Source: DATBLE01 sp036555585
Lineage (GTDB): Bacteria > Actinomycetota > Thermoleophilia > Gaiellales > Gaiellaceae
Direction: 5' to 3'
Length of the DNA stretch: 64,000 nt
NCBI GenBank assembly: GCA_036555585.1
Contig: DATBLE010000009.1
Location: forward strand, 102,747-166,746
Position 1 is the stretch's first letter, and each line of letters begins with the position of its first letter. Positions 35,353 through 42,467 of this stretch are shown here, in pieces. Made by a program: the position numbers and the translations under genes. The notes under the pieces were generated by a model. The model made no database searches, was not told where the DNA came from, and saw only the letters and a list, made by a program, of their open reading frames with translations.

Positions 35353-36720
35353 ATGGCGCAGCAGGTCGAATCGAAGAACCGGGCGACGTCGAGCGAGGAG
35401 GCCAGGCAGGCGGTCCTGGCGAAGTGCAAGACCGAGGGCATCGAGTCGATGCTCCTCTGGTTCACCGACCTCGAGGGGCACCTGAAGAGCTTCGCGATCA
35501 CCCCCGACGAGCTCGAGGGCGCGCTCGACGACGGGATGGGCTTCGACGGCTCGTCGATCACCGGCTTCAACGCGATCGAGGAGAGCGACATGGTCGCGAT
35601 TCCCGATCCCGACACGTTCGTGGTGATGCCGTGGCGGTCCGGCGAGTCGAAGGTCGGCCGGATGATCTGCGACGTGGTCACGCCCGACGGGGTGCCCTAC
35701 GAGGGCGATCCCAGGTACGTGCTCCGGCGAGCGCTCGCGCGGATGAAGGGCCTCGGCTTCGACACCTTCAACGTCGGGCCCGAGCTCGAGTACTTCCTGT
35801 TCAAGGACGCCGACGGCACGGAGACCCTCGACGAGGGCGGGTACTTCGCGATGACGACGCAGGACGCGGCCACCGAGCTCCGCAACGAGACGATCCAGGC
35901 GCTCGAGAAGGTCGGGATCCCGATCGAGTACCACCACCACGAGGTGGGGCCGTCACAGCACGAGATCGACATGCGCTTCGCCAGCGCGCTCGACATGGCC
36001 GACCACACGCTCACCTACCGGCTCGTCGTCAAGGAGATCGCCGCCAAGAACGGCGTCTACGCGACGTTCATGCCGAAGCCGATCTTCGGCGAGAACGGCT
36101 CTGGGATGCACACGCACCAGTCGCTGTTCGCAGACGGCCGGAACGCGTTCTTCGACGAGGCCGACAAGTGGCATCTCTCCGACGTCGGCAAGGCCTTCAT
36201 CGCCGGGCAGCTCCGTCACGCCCGAGAGATCGCCGCGGTGTTCGCCCAGTGGGTGAACTCGTACAAGCGGCTCGTGCCCGGGTACGAGGCGCCGGTCTAC
36301 GTCGCCTGGTCGCAGCGGAACCGCTCGGCCCTGATCCGCATCCCGCTCTACAAGCCCGGCTCGGAGCAGGCGACGCGCGCAGAGATCCGCTGTCCGGATC
36401 CGGCGTGCAACCCGTACCTGACCTTCGCGGCGCTCCTGCACGCCGGCCTGGAAGGGATCGAGAAGGGCTACGAGCTGCCGGACCCGATGGAGACGAACCT
36501 GTACCACCTGACCGCCGAGCAGCGGCGCGAGCGCGGCATCGTCGCGTTGCCCGAGACGCTCGGCGAGGCGATCGACGAGCTGTCGCAGTCGGAGCTCGCG
36601 CGCACCGCGCTGGGCCCGCACATCTTCGACCGCTACGTCGAGATCAAGCGCAAGGAGTGGGACGAGTACCGCGTCCAGCTCACGCAGTGGGAGCTGGATC
36701 GCTACCTCCACGCACTCTGA
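35353..36720 (+). CDS. glnA: Glutamine synthetase, type I
   Basis: 455-residue ATP-dependent enzyme that fixes ammonium on glutamate. MGFDGSSITGFNAIEESDM, the catalytic EYHHHEVGPSQHEIDMRF and GSGMHTHQSLF are all present. The C-terminus ends YRVQLTQWELDRYLHAL, the shape of the GSI-alpha type, and the adenylylation Tyr context of GSI-beta is absent. Length fits GSI. The start ATG at 35353 has GGAGGAG upstream. Expression is probably set by the leader attenuator, as the promoter is weak. Confidence 0.96.
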   Translation: MAQQVESKNRATSSEEARQAVLAKCKTEGIESMLLWFTDLEGHLKSFAITPDELEGALDDGMGFDGSSITGFNAIEESDMVAIPDPDTFVVMPWRSGESKVGRMICDVVTPDGVPYEGDPRYVLRRALARMKGLGFDTFNVGPELEYFLFKDADGTETLDEGGYFAMTTQDAATELRNETIQALEKVGIPIEYHHHEVGPSQHEIDMRFASALDMADHTLTYRLVVKEIAAKNGVYATFMPKPIFGENGSGMHTHQSLFADGRNAFFDEADKWHLSDVGKAFIAGQLRHAREIAAVFAQWVNSYKRLVPGYEAPVYVAWSQRNRSALIRIPLYKPGSEQATRAEIRCPDPACNPYLTFAALLHAGLEGIEKGYELPDPMETNLYHLTAEQRRERGIVALPETLGEAIDELSQSELARTALGPHIFDRYVEIKRKEWDEYRVQLTQWELDRYLHAL

Positions 36721-36777
36721 CGATGGGCTGCCGAAAAGGAGAGTGCGGGGGAGACTCGAACGAATTACAATGGACGT

Positions 36778-36898
36778 ACGCCTCGCCACCCTGCGGCGGC
36801 GAGGCTGACTGACGGCCGACTGCGAGCTGCGCTCATCCGCAGCTCGTGGTCGTTTCTTGGAGAAGGCGCACGCAGTGAGCCCGGCGGGCTCTGCGTTT
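36778..36898 (+). ncRNA. Candidate small RNA with three hairpins downstream of glnA
   Basis: A good -10 box TACAAT (36766-36771) lies 46 nt after glnA and would start a ~120-nt transcript made of three hairpins in a row: GCCTCGCC/GGCGAGGC (36779-36804), CGAGCTGCG/CGCAGCTCG (36823-36846), and the terminator stem at 36871-36895. No reading frame longer than 13 codons fits. It has no -35 box and could also be a 3' untranslated region of glnA. Confidence 0.3.
36871..36898 (+). terminator. Terminator downstream of glnA
   Basis: CGCA...GAGCCC-GGC-GGGCTC-TGCG (36871-36895) followed by TTT; the stem is 6 + 4 bp with one bulged dinucleotide. It lies between convergent glnA and a PRC-barrel gene. Confidence 0.55.
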
Positions 36899-36912
36899 CC
36901 TCGCGCGACCCG

Positions 36913-37170
36913 CTAGCCGAACGACTGGATCGACTCGCGCACCAGGCGCAGGCCGATCACGCCGCTGCGGCCGTCGATCGCGCTGATCGCGTCGGCGGGA
37001 ACGAGCCGGCGGCGGCGGAGGAAGCCCGAGCGGACGGCGATCGCGTCGGGAACGTCCGGAGAGGTGCCGTACATCGGCGCCTCGACCCGGCCCACGACGC
37101 GGCCTCGTGCGTCGGCGACCAGGTACCCGGTCGTCGCGGTCAGGTCGATCGCTGTCGCCGACGAGCTCAT
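36913..37170 (-). CDS. Small PRC-barrel-like protein
   Basis: 85 residues. A beta-rich pattern, GYLVADARGRVVGRVEAPMYG, then DAIAVRSGFLRRRRLVPADAISAID, fits a PRC-barrel domain as found in small actinobacterial regulators or RNA-maturation proteins. No transmembrane segment or signal is seen. ATG start at 37168-37170. It stands alone. The function is unknown. Confidence 0.6.
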   Translation of the reverse strand: MSSSATAIDLTATTGYLVADARGRVVGRVEAPMYGTSPDVPDAIAVRSGFLRRRRLVPADAISAIDGRSGVIGLRLVRESIQSFG

Positions 37171-37282
37171 CGCGGGAACGCTATTCCCCGGGTGAGATGG
37201 AAAAACACGCGATTCGTAAGGATTCGGTTAAGGGGAGCGTCATCCATCGGCGTTGCCGCCTTCGACGGCGATCGTGCGACTC

Positions 37283-37750
37283 CTACGACGGCTTGCCCGC
37301 CATCAGGACGATCACGGCGACGAGGGACGCGAGCACCAGCAGAGGGACGGAGGCGGCGACCTGTCCCGGCCAGCCGCCCAGGCTGCCGGCGCGCGCGCGA
37401 CGGAGCGTCCAGTACTGGAAGAAGGCAAGGGCGACGGCGACCAGCGTGACGACCGTCGTGATCGCGAAGGAGGTTCCGAGCCAGCCCGGCTCGTTGCTGT
37501 CGCCGGGGAACTCCCGGTCGGCGAGGATCCCGCCCAGGATGTGGATGGCGATGAAGGCGGGGATGACCACGATCAGATTGGCCCGGAAGCCGATCGAGCG
37601 CAGCAGCGTGGCCAGCTCCGGGCGGCCCGGCCGGGTCGCGGCCAGCGAGGTCAGGCAGACGACGATCACGCCGGCGACCAGCGCGAACGCCGCGACCAGA
37701 TGCCCGAACAGCAGCCAGTTCCAGTCGGTCGGGCGGATCAAGGCCACCAT
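37283..37750 (-). CDS. Four-helix membrane protein
   Basis: 155 residues with four hydrophobic segments (LLFGHLVAAFALVAGVIVVCL, IVVIPAFIAIHILGGILA, FAITTVVTLVAVALAFFQYW, VPLLVLASLVAVIVLMAG). It is related in pattern to the next gene upstream, which ends where this one starts (no gap), so they are a pair that may form a complex. The layout recalls DUF2269/CopD-like membrane proteins. No metal-binding motif is obvious; single His residues lie in helix 1 (GHL) and helix 2 (IHIL). Confidence 0.65.
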   Translation of the reverse strand: MVALIRPTDWNWLLFGHLVAAFALVAGVIVVCLTSLAATRPGRPELATLLRSIGFRANLIVVIPAFIAIHILGGILADREFPGDSNEPGWLGTSFAITTVVTLVAVALAFFQYWTLRRARAGSLGGWPGQVAASVPLLVLASLVAVIVLMAGKPS

Positions 37751-38233
37751 CTAGCCCGCTCCCGGCTTGAAGACCATCAGGACGAGGATCGCGACCAGCG
37801 CGGCGAAGCTCGCGTAGTTGAGGACGAGCGCCCGCCGGTCGGCGACGGCGTCGTGCAGCGTCTCGCTCGGCCGGTCGCCGTCGGCCGCCCTCCGCTCCGC
37901 CAGCTCGCGCGCGTGGCGCAGCTGCTTGCCCGCCGGGCCGCCGAGCGCGCCGGCGACGAACCAGAGCACGATCGCCGCGATCACCCACCCGTCGCCGAGG
38001 CCGACTCCGTCCGGGGAGTCCTGCGTGAGCCAGATCCCGAAGCCGAGCGCGGCGATCGACCCGATTCCGATCACGGCGACCATGGGTCGCACGAGGCCGA
38101 GCAGCAGCGCGATCTCGCTCGGCCGGTCGCGGCGCATCGCCAGCCAGTGCAGGATGCCCGCGACGACGCTTCCCGACAGGAAGCAGAAGGCGGCGAGCAG
38201 GTGGAGGACGAGCAGCCAGTCGTACTTCGACAC
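37751..38233 (-). CDS. Four-helix membrane protein, DUF2269-like
   Basis: 160 residues with four hydrophobic segments, beginning YDWLLVLHLLAAFCFLSGSVVAGILHW, with WVIAAIVLWFVAGALGG in the middle and YASFAALVAILVLMVFKPG at the end. The first-helix His (LHLLAAF) parallels the GHLVAAF of the neighbouring gene, suggesting a shared origin. The start is GTG at 38233 (another in-frame GTG lies 24 nt upstream); no clear ribosome binding site. It is divergent from the histidine kinase gene. Confidence 0.6.
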   Translation of the reverse strand: MSKYDWLLVLHLLAAFCFLSGSVVAGILHWLAMRRDRPSEIALLLGLVRPMVAVIGIGSIAALGFGIWLTQDSPDGVGLGDGWVIAAIVLWFVAGALGGPAGKQLRHARELAERRAADGDRPSETLHDAVADRRALVLNYASFAALVAILVLMVFKPGAG

Positions 38234-38262
38234 GGCCGGGAAGCTTAGGCGCGGCACCGGCC

Positions 38263-38275
38263 TACAATCGGATGC
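38263..38275 (+). promoter_or_regulatory. -10 element, leaderless histidine kinase gene
   Basis: TACAAT (38263-38268) ends 7 nt before the GTG start at 38276, so the transcript should begin at the start codon. Confidence 0.5.
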
Positions 38276-39679
38276 GTGGACGTCCCCGCGCGCCATTTGC
38301 GCCTCCTGACGGACACCATCGCCGCGGTCAACTCGACCCTCGATCTCCAGGAGGTGCTCGAGCTGGTCGCGACCAACGTCGCGGAGGCGATCGGCACCGA
38401 CGCCTGCTTCGTCTACCTCTACGACGAGCGCTCGGGCGAGCTGGTGCTGCGGGCGACGCACGGGACCTCGATCGAGGAGATGACGCGCCGGCCGCGGATG
38501 CGGCCGGGCGAGGGCATCACCGGCGTCGCGGCCGAGGAGCGCCGCCCGGTGATGATCGCCGCCCAGGCCCACCTCGATCCGCGGTTCAAGCCGTTTCCGA
38601 ACCTGCCGGAGGAGGAGTACGAGTCGATTCTCGCGGTCCCGATCCTGGCGCGGGACAAGCTGGAGGGCGCGCTCAACGTCCGCACGCGCGAGGCGCGCGA
38701 GTTCTCGCAGGCCGAGATCGACCTGCTGCTGGCGATCGCCGCCCAGGTCGCCCAGTCGATCGAGCACGCGAAGCTCTACTCCCAGGCGCAGCGCCGGGTC
38801 GAGGAGCTCGAGGCGCTCGCCCGGATCTCCGAGGCCGTCTCCGAGTCGCTGTATCTGGAGGAGTCGCTGGAGGCGATCGTCAAGACGACGATGGACGCGG
38901 TGTCGGCGACGGGCGCCGCGCTCGTGCTCGAGGACGGCAAGATCGCCTGGCCCGAGGGGCGCGCGGGCGCCTACGCGGTGCGGACGCCGCTGCGCTGGAA
39001 GCGCCGCGAGATCGGCGAGCTCGTCGCCGACCGCGACTCGCCGTTCTCCGACGAGGAGCGGCAGCTGCTCTCGTCGATCGCCCACCACGCGGCGGTCGCG
39101 CTCGAGCACGGCCGGGCGGTGATGCGCGGCGTGCTCGCCCAGGAGATCCACCATCGCGTGAAGAACAACCTCCAGACGGTCGCCTCGCTGCTCCGGCTGC
39201 AGGCGCGCGGCGACGTCGTCGACGCTCGGCGGGCGCTCGACGACTCGGTCAACCGGATCCTCGCGATCGCGGCGGTGCACGAGGTCCTGACCGAGCGCCG
39301 GGACGAGAACGTCGACCTCGGAGAGCTGCTCGAGCGCCTGCGGGCGATGCTGGTGCAAGGGCTGGCCGCCGACAAGGAGGTCGCGTCGTCGCTCGAGTCG
39401 GTGCCGCTCGCCGGCGGCCGGGCGACGGCGTTGGCGCTGGTCTTCTCGGAGCTGCTCCAGAACGCGCTCGAGCACGGAGGCGGCTCCGTGCGGATCGAGC
39501 TCGTGCAGCGGAACGGAGACGTGGTGCTCGCGATCGCCGACGACGGCGGGGGCATCGACGGCGCGCCGCAGGGGACCGGCCTGTCGATCGTCGAGGCGCT
39601 GGTGCGGGACGAGCTGGGGGGCACGCTCTCGCTGGCCGACGACGGCGGGCTCAGGGCCGAGGTCGTCTTCCCGGCCTAG
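38276..39679 (+). CDS. Sensor histidine kinase, GAF-GAF-HisKA_2 (PdtaS-like)
   Basis: 467-residue soluble kinase. Two GAF-type sensor domains (about residues 20-165 and 190-275) are followed by a HisKA_2 dimerisation domain with the phospho-accepting His in EIHHRVKNNLQTVASLLRLQ, then an ATPase domain (SELLQNALEHGGG, IADDGGGIDG, GTGLSIVEAL). No membrane helix. It matches the PdtaS architecture of mycobacteria, which phosphorylates the ANTAR regulator PdtaR; here the probable partner gene follows 9 nt later. The GTG start is apparently leaderless. Confidence 0.88.
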   Translation: MDVPARHLRLLTDTIAAVNSTLDLQEVLELVATNVAEAIGTDACFVYLYDERSGELVLRATHGTSIEEMTRRPRMRPGEGITGVAAEERRPVMIAAQAHLDPRFKPFPNLPEEEYESILAVPILARDKLEGALNVRTREAREFSQAEIDLLLAIAAQVAQSIEHAKLYSQAQRRVEELEALARISEAVSESLYLEESLEAIVKTTMDAVSATGAALVLEDGKIAWPEGRAGAYAVRTPLRWKRREIGELVADRDSPFSDEERQLLSSIAHHAAVALEHGRAVMRGVLAQEIHHRVKNNLQTVASLLRLQARGDVVDARRALDDSVNRILAIAAVHEVLTERRDENVDLGELLERLRAMLVQGLAADKEVASSLESVPLAGGRATALALVFSELLQNALEHGGGSVRIELVQRNGDVVLAIADDGGGIDGAPQGTGLSIVEALVRDELGGTLSLADDGGLRAEVVFPA

Positions 39680-39688
39680 ACTCGCCGT

Positions 39689-40258
39689 GTGCGGATCCTG
39701 ATCGCCGAGGACGAGACGATCATCCGGCTCGACCTGCGCGAGCTCCTCGAGAGCGCCGGGTTCGAGGTCTGCGCCGAGGCGAAGGACGGCGTCGAGGCGA
39801 TCGAGCTGGCAGCGTCCGCCGAGCCGGAGCTCGCGATCCTGGACGTGAAGATGCCGCGGCTGGACGGGATCGAGGCCGCCCGCCGCATCCTCGAAGAGCG
39901 GCCGATGCCGATCGTGATGCTGACCGCCTACGGGCAGGACGAGCTGGTGTCGCGCGCGGTCGAGGCGGGCGTGTTCGGCTACCTGGTCAAGCCATTCCGG
40001 GAAGCCGACCTGCTCCCCGCGATCAAGGCCGCGCGGGCCCGCTACGACGAGCTGGCCGCCCTGCGCGAGGAGGCCGAGTCGCTGTCGGAGGCGCTCGCCG
40101 CCAGGAAGTCGATCGAGCGGGCGAAGGGGCTGCTGATGGCCAGGGAGGGGCTCACCGAGCAGGAGGCGTTCGAGCGGCTGCGGCGGGCGTCGCAGCTCGC
40201 GGGCCGGCCGCTGAAGGTGGTCGCGGACGCGCTGGTCGCGACGTTCAGCCAGAGCTAG
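39689..40258 (+). CDS. ANTAR-domain response regulator (PdtaR-like)
   Basis: 189 residues. The receiver domain has Asp in LAILDVKMPRLDGIEA and acidic residues in AEDETIIRLD; VMLTAYG and YLVKPF complete it. A linker leads to the ANTAR domain (LAARKSIERAKGLLMAREGLTEQEAFERLRRAS...), known in AmiR, NasR, EutV and PdtaR as an RNA-binding antiterminator that grips hairpins in leader RNAs. It follows the histidine kinase by 9 nt, so they form a cognate pair. GTG start. Possible targets are the two nitrogen-gene leaders in this window. Confidence 0.9.
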   Translation: MRILIAEDETIIRLDLRELLESAGFEVCAEAKDGVEAIELAASAEPELAILDVKMPRLDGIEAARRILEERPMPIVMLTAYGQDELVSRAVEAGVFGYLVKPFREADLLPAIKAARARYDELAALREEAESLSEALAARKSIERAKGLLMAREGLTEQEAFERLRRASQLAGRPLKVVADALVATFSQS

Positions 40259-40263
40259 CTTCG

Positions 40264-41265
40264 GTGCACTCGCGACTCGAGCTCACCCGGCAGCAGATCC
40301 TGGCCTTCCGGCGGCGCGTCGGTCTGCTCGAGGAACGGGCGGCGAAGAGTCCTGCGTCCCTGCGGCGCGCGGCGTGGGCCGGCTTGCAGGACAGCATGCC
40401 GAGAGCCGCGCTGCTCTCGCTCCACGCGCGGATCGAGCGGGTCGAGCCGACGACGTCGGCGGATCCCTCGCTTGCGCAGCTCTGGGGCCCTCGGTACAGC
40501 ACCTATGTCGTCGCCAAGCGCGACTTCGCGACGTTCTCGCTGGGGAGGCTTCCCGAAGAGGCGAAAGGGCGCGAGCGTGCCCAGCGGATGGCGAAACGGA
40601 TGCACGCCCACCTCGGTGGCGCACGGATGACCGATCGGGAGCTCGGGCGCGCGATCGGCGTCGGCGCGGCAATGAGGTACGCCGCACCGACGGGAACGGT
40701 CGCCATCCGCTGGGACGGCGCGAGGGCGCCGATCGTCTGGGCGGTTCCCGCTCCCGAGATCGACCCGGCCGATTCGCGCCGCGAGCTCGCTCGGCGCCAC
40801 CTCCACGTCTTCGGGCCGACCACGGCAGACGGGTTCGCCCGGTGGGCAGGCATCTCACGAAGATCGGCGGCCGCGACGTTTGTCTCGCTCGAGGGCTCGC
40901 TCGTGCCGGTCCGCTCGCCGCTGGGTGACGAGTGGCTGCTCGCCGACGACGAACCGGCCATGCGCGCCGCCGAGACGACCCCGGCGCCTGCCCGCCTGCT
41001 CCCCAGCGGCGACGCGTACTTCCTGCTCGACGGAGCCGAGCGGCAGCTTCTCGTGCCGCGGGCGGAGCTGCGGCAGCGGCTCTGGACGTCCAGGGTCTGG
41101 CCCGGCGCCCTCCTCGTCGAGGGCGAGATCCGTGGCACCTGGAGACGGTCGCGGCAAACCCTGCGGATCGACTCCTGGGAACGACTGTCCCGTGCGAGGC
41201 GGGAGGCAGTCGAGGCGGAGGCCGACGCCCTGCCCCTGCCGGGCGTCGACGTGGTCTGGAGCTAG
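40264..41265 (+). CDS. Winged-helix DNA-binding protein (HTH_42/AlkZ-like)
   Basis: 333 residues. It follows the pattern of the winged-helix DNA-binding family formerly DUF1006: LWGPRYSTYVVAKRDFATFSLGRLP, TDRELGRAIGVGAAMRYAAPTGTVAIRWDGARAPIVWAVPAPEIDPADSRRELARRHLHVFGPTTADGFARWAGIS, with a C-terminal wing. Relatives such as AlkZ/YcaQ excise crosslinked bases, but a catalytic Gln motif is not clear here, so an enzyme role is unproven. GTG start 5 nt after the regulator stop. It may share its operon. Confidence 0.7.
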   Translation: MHSRLELTRQQILAFRRRVGLLEERAAKSPASLRRAAWAGLQDSMPRAALLSLHARIERVEPTTSADPSLAQLWGPRYSTYVVAKRDFATFSLGRLPEEAKGRERAQRMAKRMHAHLGGARMTDRELGRAIGVGAAMRYAAPTGTVAIRWDGARAPIVWAVPAPEIDPADSRRELARRHLHVFGPTTADGFARWAGISRRSAAATFVSLEGSLVPVRSPLGDEWLLADDEPAMRAAETTPAPARLLPSGDAYFLLDGAERQLLVPRAELRQRLWTSRVWPGALLVEGEIRGTWRRSRQTLRIDSWERLSRARREAVEAEADALPLPGVDVVWS

Positions 41266-41294
41266 CTCGCGGCGTGCGGTTCGGCCGTGGCCGT

Positions 41295-41525
41295 TCAGGC
41301 CTCGACGTCGAATTCCTCGGCGATCTCCGGGTCCTTGCCGATCAGGTCGCGGATTCCGGCCGGGAAGCCGTCGGGCTCGGCGTCCCAGGTCTCGAGCACG
41401 CCGAAGCGCTCGGTGCTCTCGTCCGAGATCCAGGTCCGGTTCGCGTCGGGATGGAGGTGCTCGCGCAGCTCCTCGAGCGTCGTCTTCGAGTCCGCGAGGT
41501 TCCAGAGGAGCAGGCGGACGATCAC
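41295..41525 (-). CDS. Small protein of unknown function, partner of U32-like gene
   Basis: 76 residues, acidic, with a hydrophobic N-terminal beta strand (IVRLLLWNLA) and an alternating charged pattern (SKTTLEELREHLHPDANRTWISDE); no signal or membrane helix. The GTG start overlaps the stop of the U32-like gene by 4 nt, so it is translationally coupled and probably works with it. The pattern recalls small ferredoxin-like (Dabb-type) domains, weakly. Confidence 0.55.
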   Translation of the reverse strand: MIVRLLLWNLADSKTTLEELREHLHPDANRTWISDESTERFGVLETWDAEPDGFPAGIRDLIGKDPEIAEEFDVEA

Positions 41526-42451
41526 GGGACCGGCACCGCCAGCCCCTGGGCCCCGAGCTCGGAGGTGACCGGCTCGTAGCCGGAGCGGCCCAGCAGCTCC
41601 ATGCCGAGCCGGGCGCGCCGGACCCGTTCCCGCGAGAGCGCGACCGTGGTCGAGTCGAGATGCGTGCCTGCCGGATAGACGTCGGGAGCGTTTCGGAGGC
41701 CGAACTTCACATGCACCGGCGAGGCGACTCTGATCAGCTCCGGGATCTCGTGGTGGCGGACGAAGCCGCCGACATTGTCGGGCGCCTCGACGTAGACGTC
41801 GAGCGGAAGCGAGACGGCCGCCCGCATCGCTGCGATCTGCGCAAGCGACAGATCAGTCGGCAGATTGATCGTGTCGGCGCCGAGACCGCCCAGGACGCGC
41901 ACTGCGGCGGCATTTGCGGCGGGCAGCATCACGGAGATTTTCGCCTGCATATCGTCGGGGACCACGCCGGCCTCTCGCGCGTGGGTGAAGACGGAGAGGA
42001 CGCCGAGGTCGGCGATCAAGACGCTGCGGAACCCGTGCTCGGCGGCGCGGAAGATGTCATCGAGCGCGGCAACGACCTGCTCCTGGCCGTGGGCCGTGGC
42101 GGCGACGATCGCGCCGGCCGGCGAGCGGGTCATTGCTGACGTTCCCCAGCCGGCGTTCGGCCGGGCGAACAGGCTGACCTCGACTTGGGCCTCGGCCGCG
42201 ATCCGGGCCATCTCGTCGAGCTCGGAGTCGGTGAGCATGAAGACGCCGCTTCCCTGTGAGACTCGGTGGATGCGGACGTCCAGTCGCATTGCTTCCTCGA
42301 GAACCGCTTCGAGGCAGTGTGGCCCCTCGACGCTCGGAATCTCGATTCGGTACTGAGCACCGTCGCGGAAGCGAGCGGGTGAGTCTGGCAGCTCGTTCAG
42401 GTCGCCTGGTGGCAGACCGATCGAGTGAAGGAAGTCGCGGGAGGCGCTCAC
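41522..42451 (-). CDS. Peptidase U32-like TIM-barrel protein
   Basis: 309 residues. DTINLPTDLSLAQIAAMRAAVSLPLDVYVEAPDNVGGFVRHHEIPELI and the C-terminal VKFGLRNAPDVYPAG match actinobacterial proteins annotated as U32-family peptidases, related to hydroxylation/ubiquinone U32 proteins. The family Cys cluster for a [4Fe-4S] centre is not evident here, so activity is uncertain. GTG or ATG start near 42451. It couples by GTGA overlap to the 76-residue gene downstream. Confidence 0.6.
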   Translation of the reverse strand: MSASRDFLHSIGLPPGDLNELPDSPARFRDGAQYRIEIPSVEGPHCLEAVLEEAMRLDVRIHRVSQGSGVFMLTDSELDEMARIAAEAQVEVSLFARPNAGWGTSAMTRSPAGAIVAATAHGQEQVVAALDDIFRAAEHGFRSVLIADLGVLSVFTHAREAGVVPDDMQAKISVMLPAANAAAVRVLGGLGADTINLPTDLSLAQIAAMRAAVSLPLDVYVEAPDNVGGFVRHHEIPELIRVASPVHVKFGLRNAPDVYPAGTHLDSTTVALSRERVRRARLGMELLGRSGYEPVTSELGAQGLAVPVP

Positions 42452-42467
42452 GGCGCGAGCCTACCGC

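Noticed and set aside
36740..36770. tRNA-like T-loop (minus strand TTCGAGT with CTCCC)
   Set aside because: The two sides of the T arm do not pair and no anticodon arm or D arm is found.
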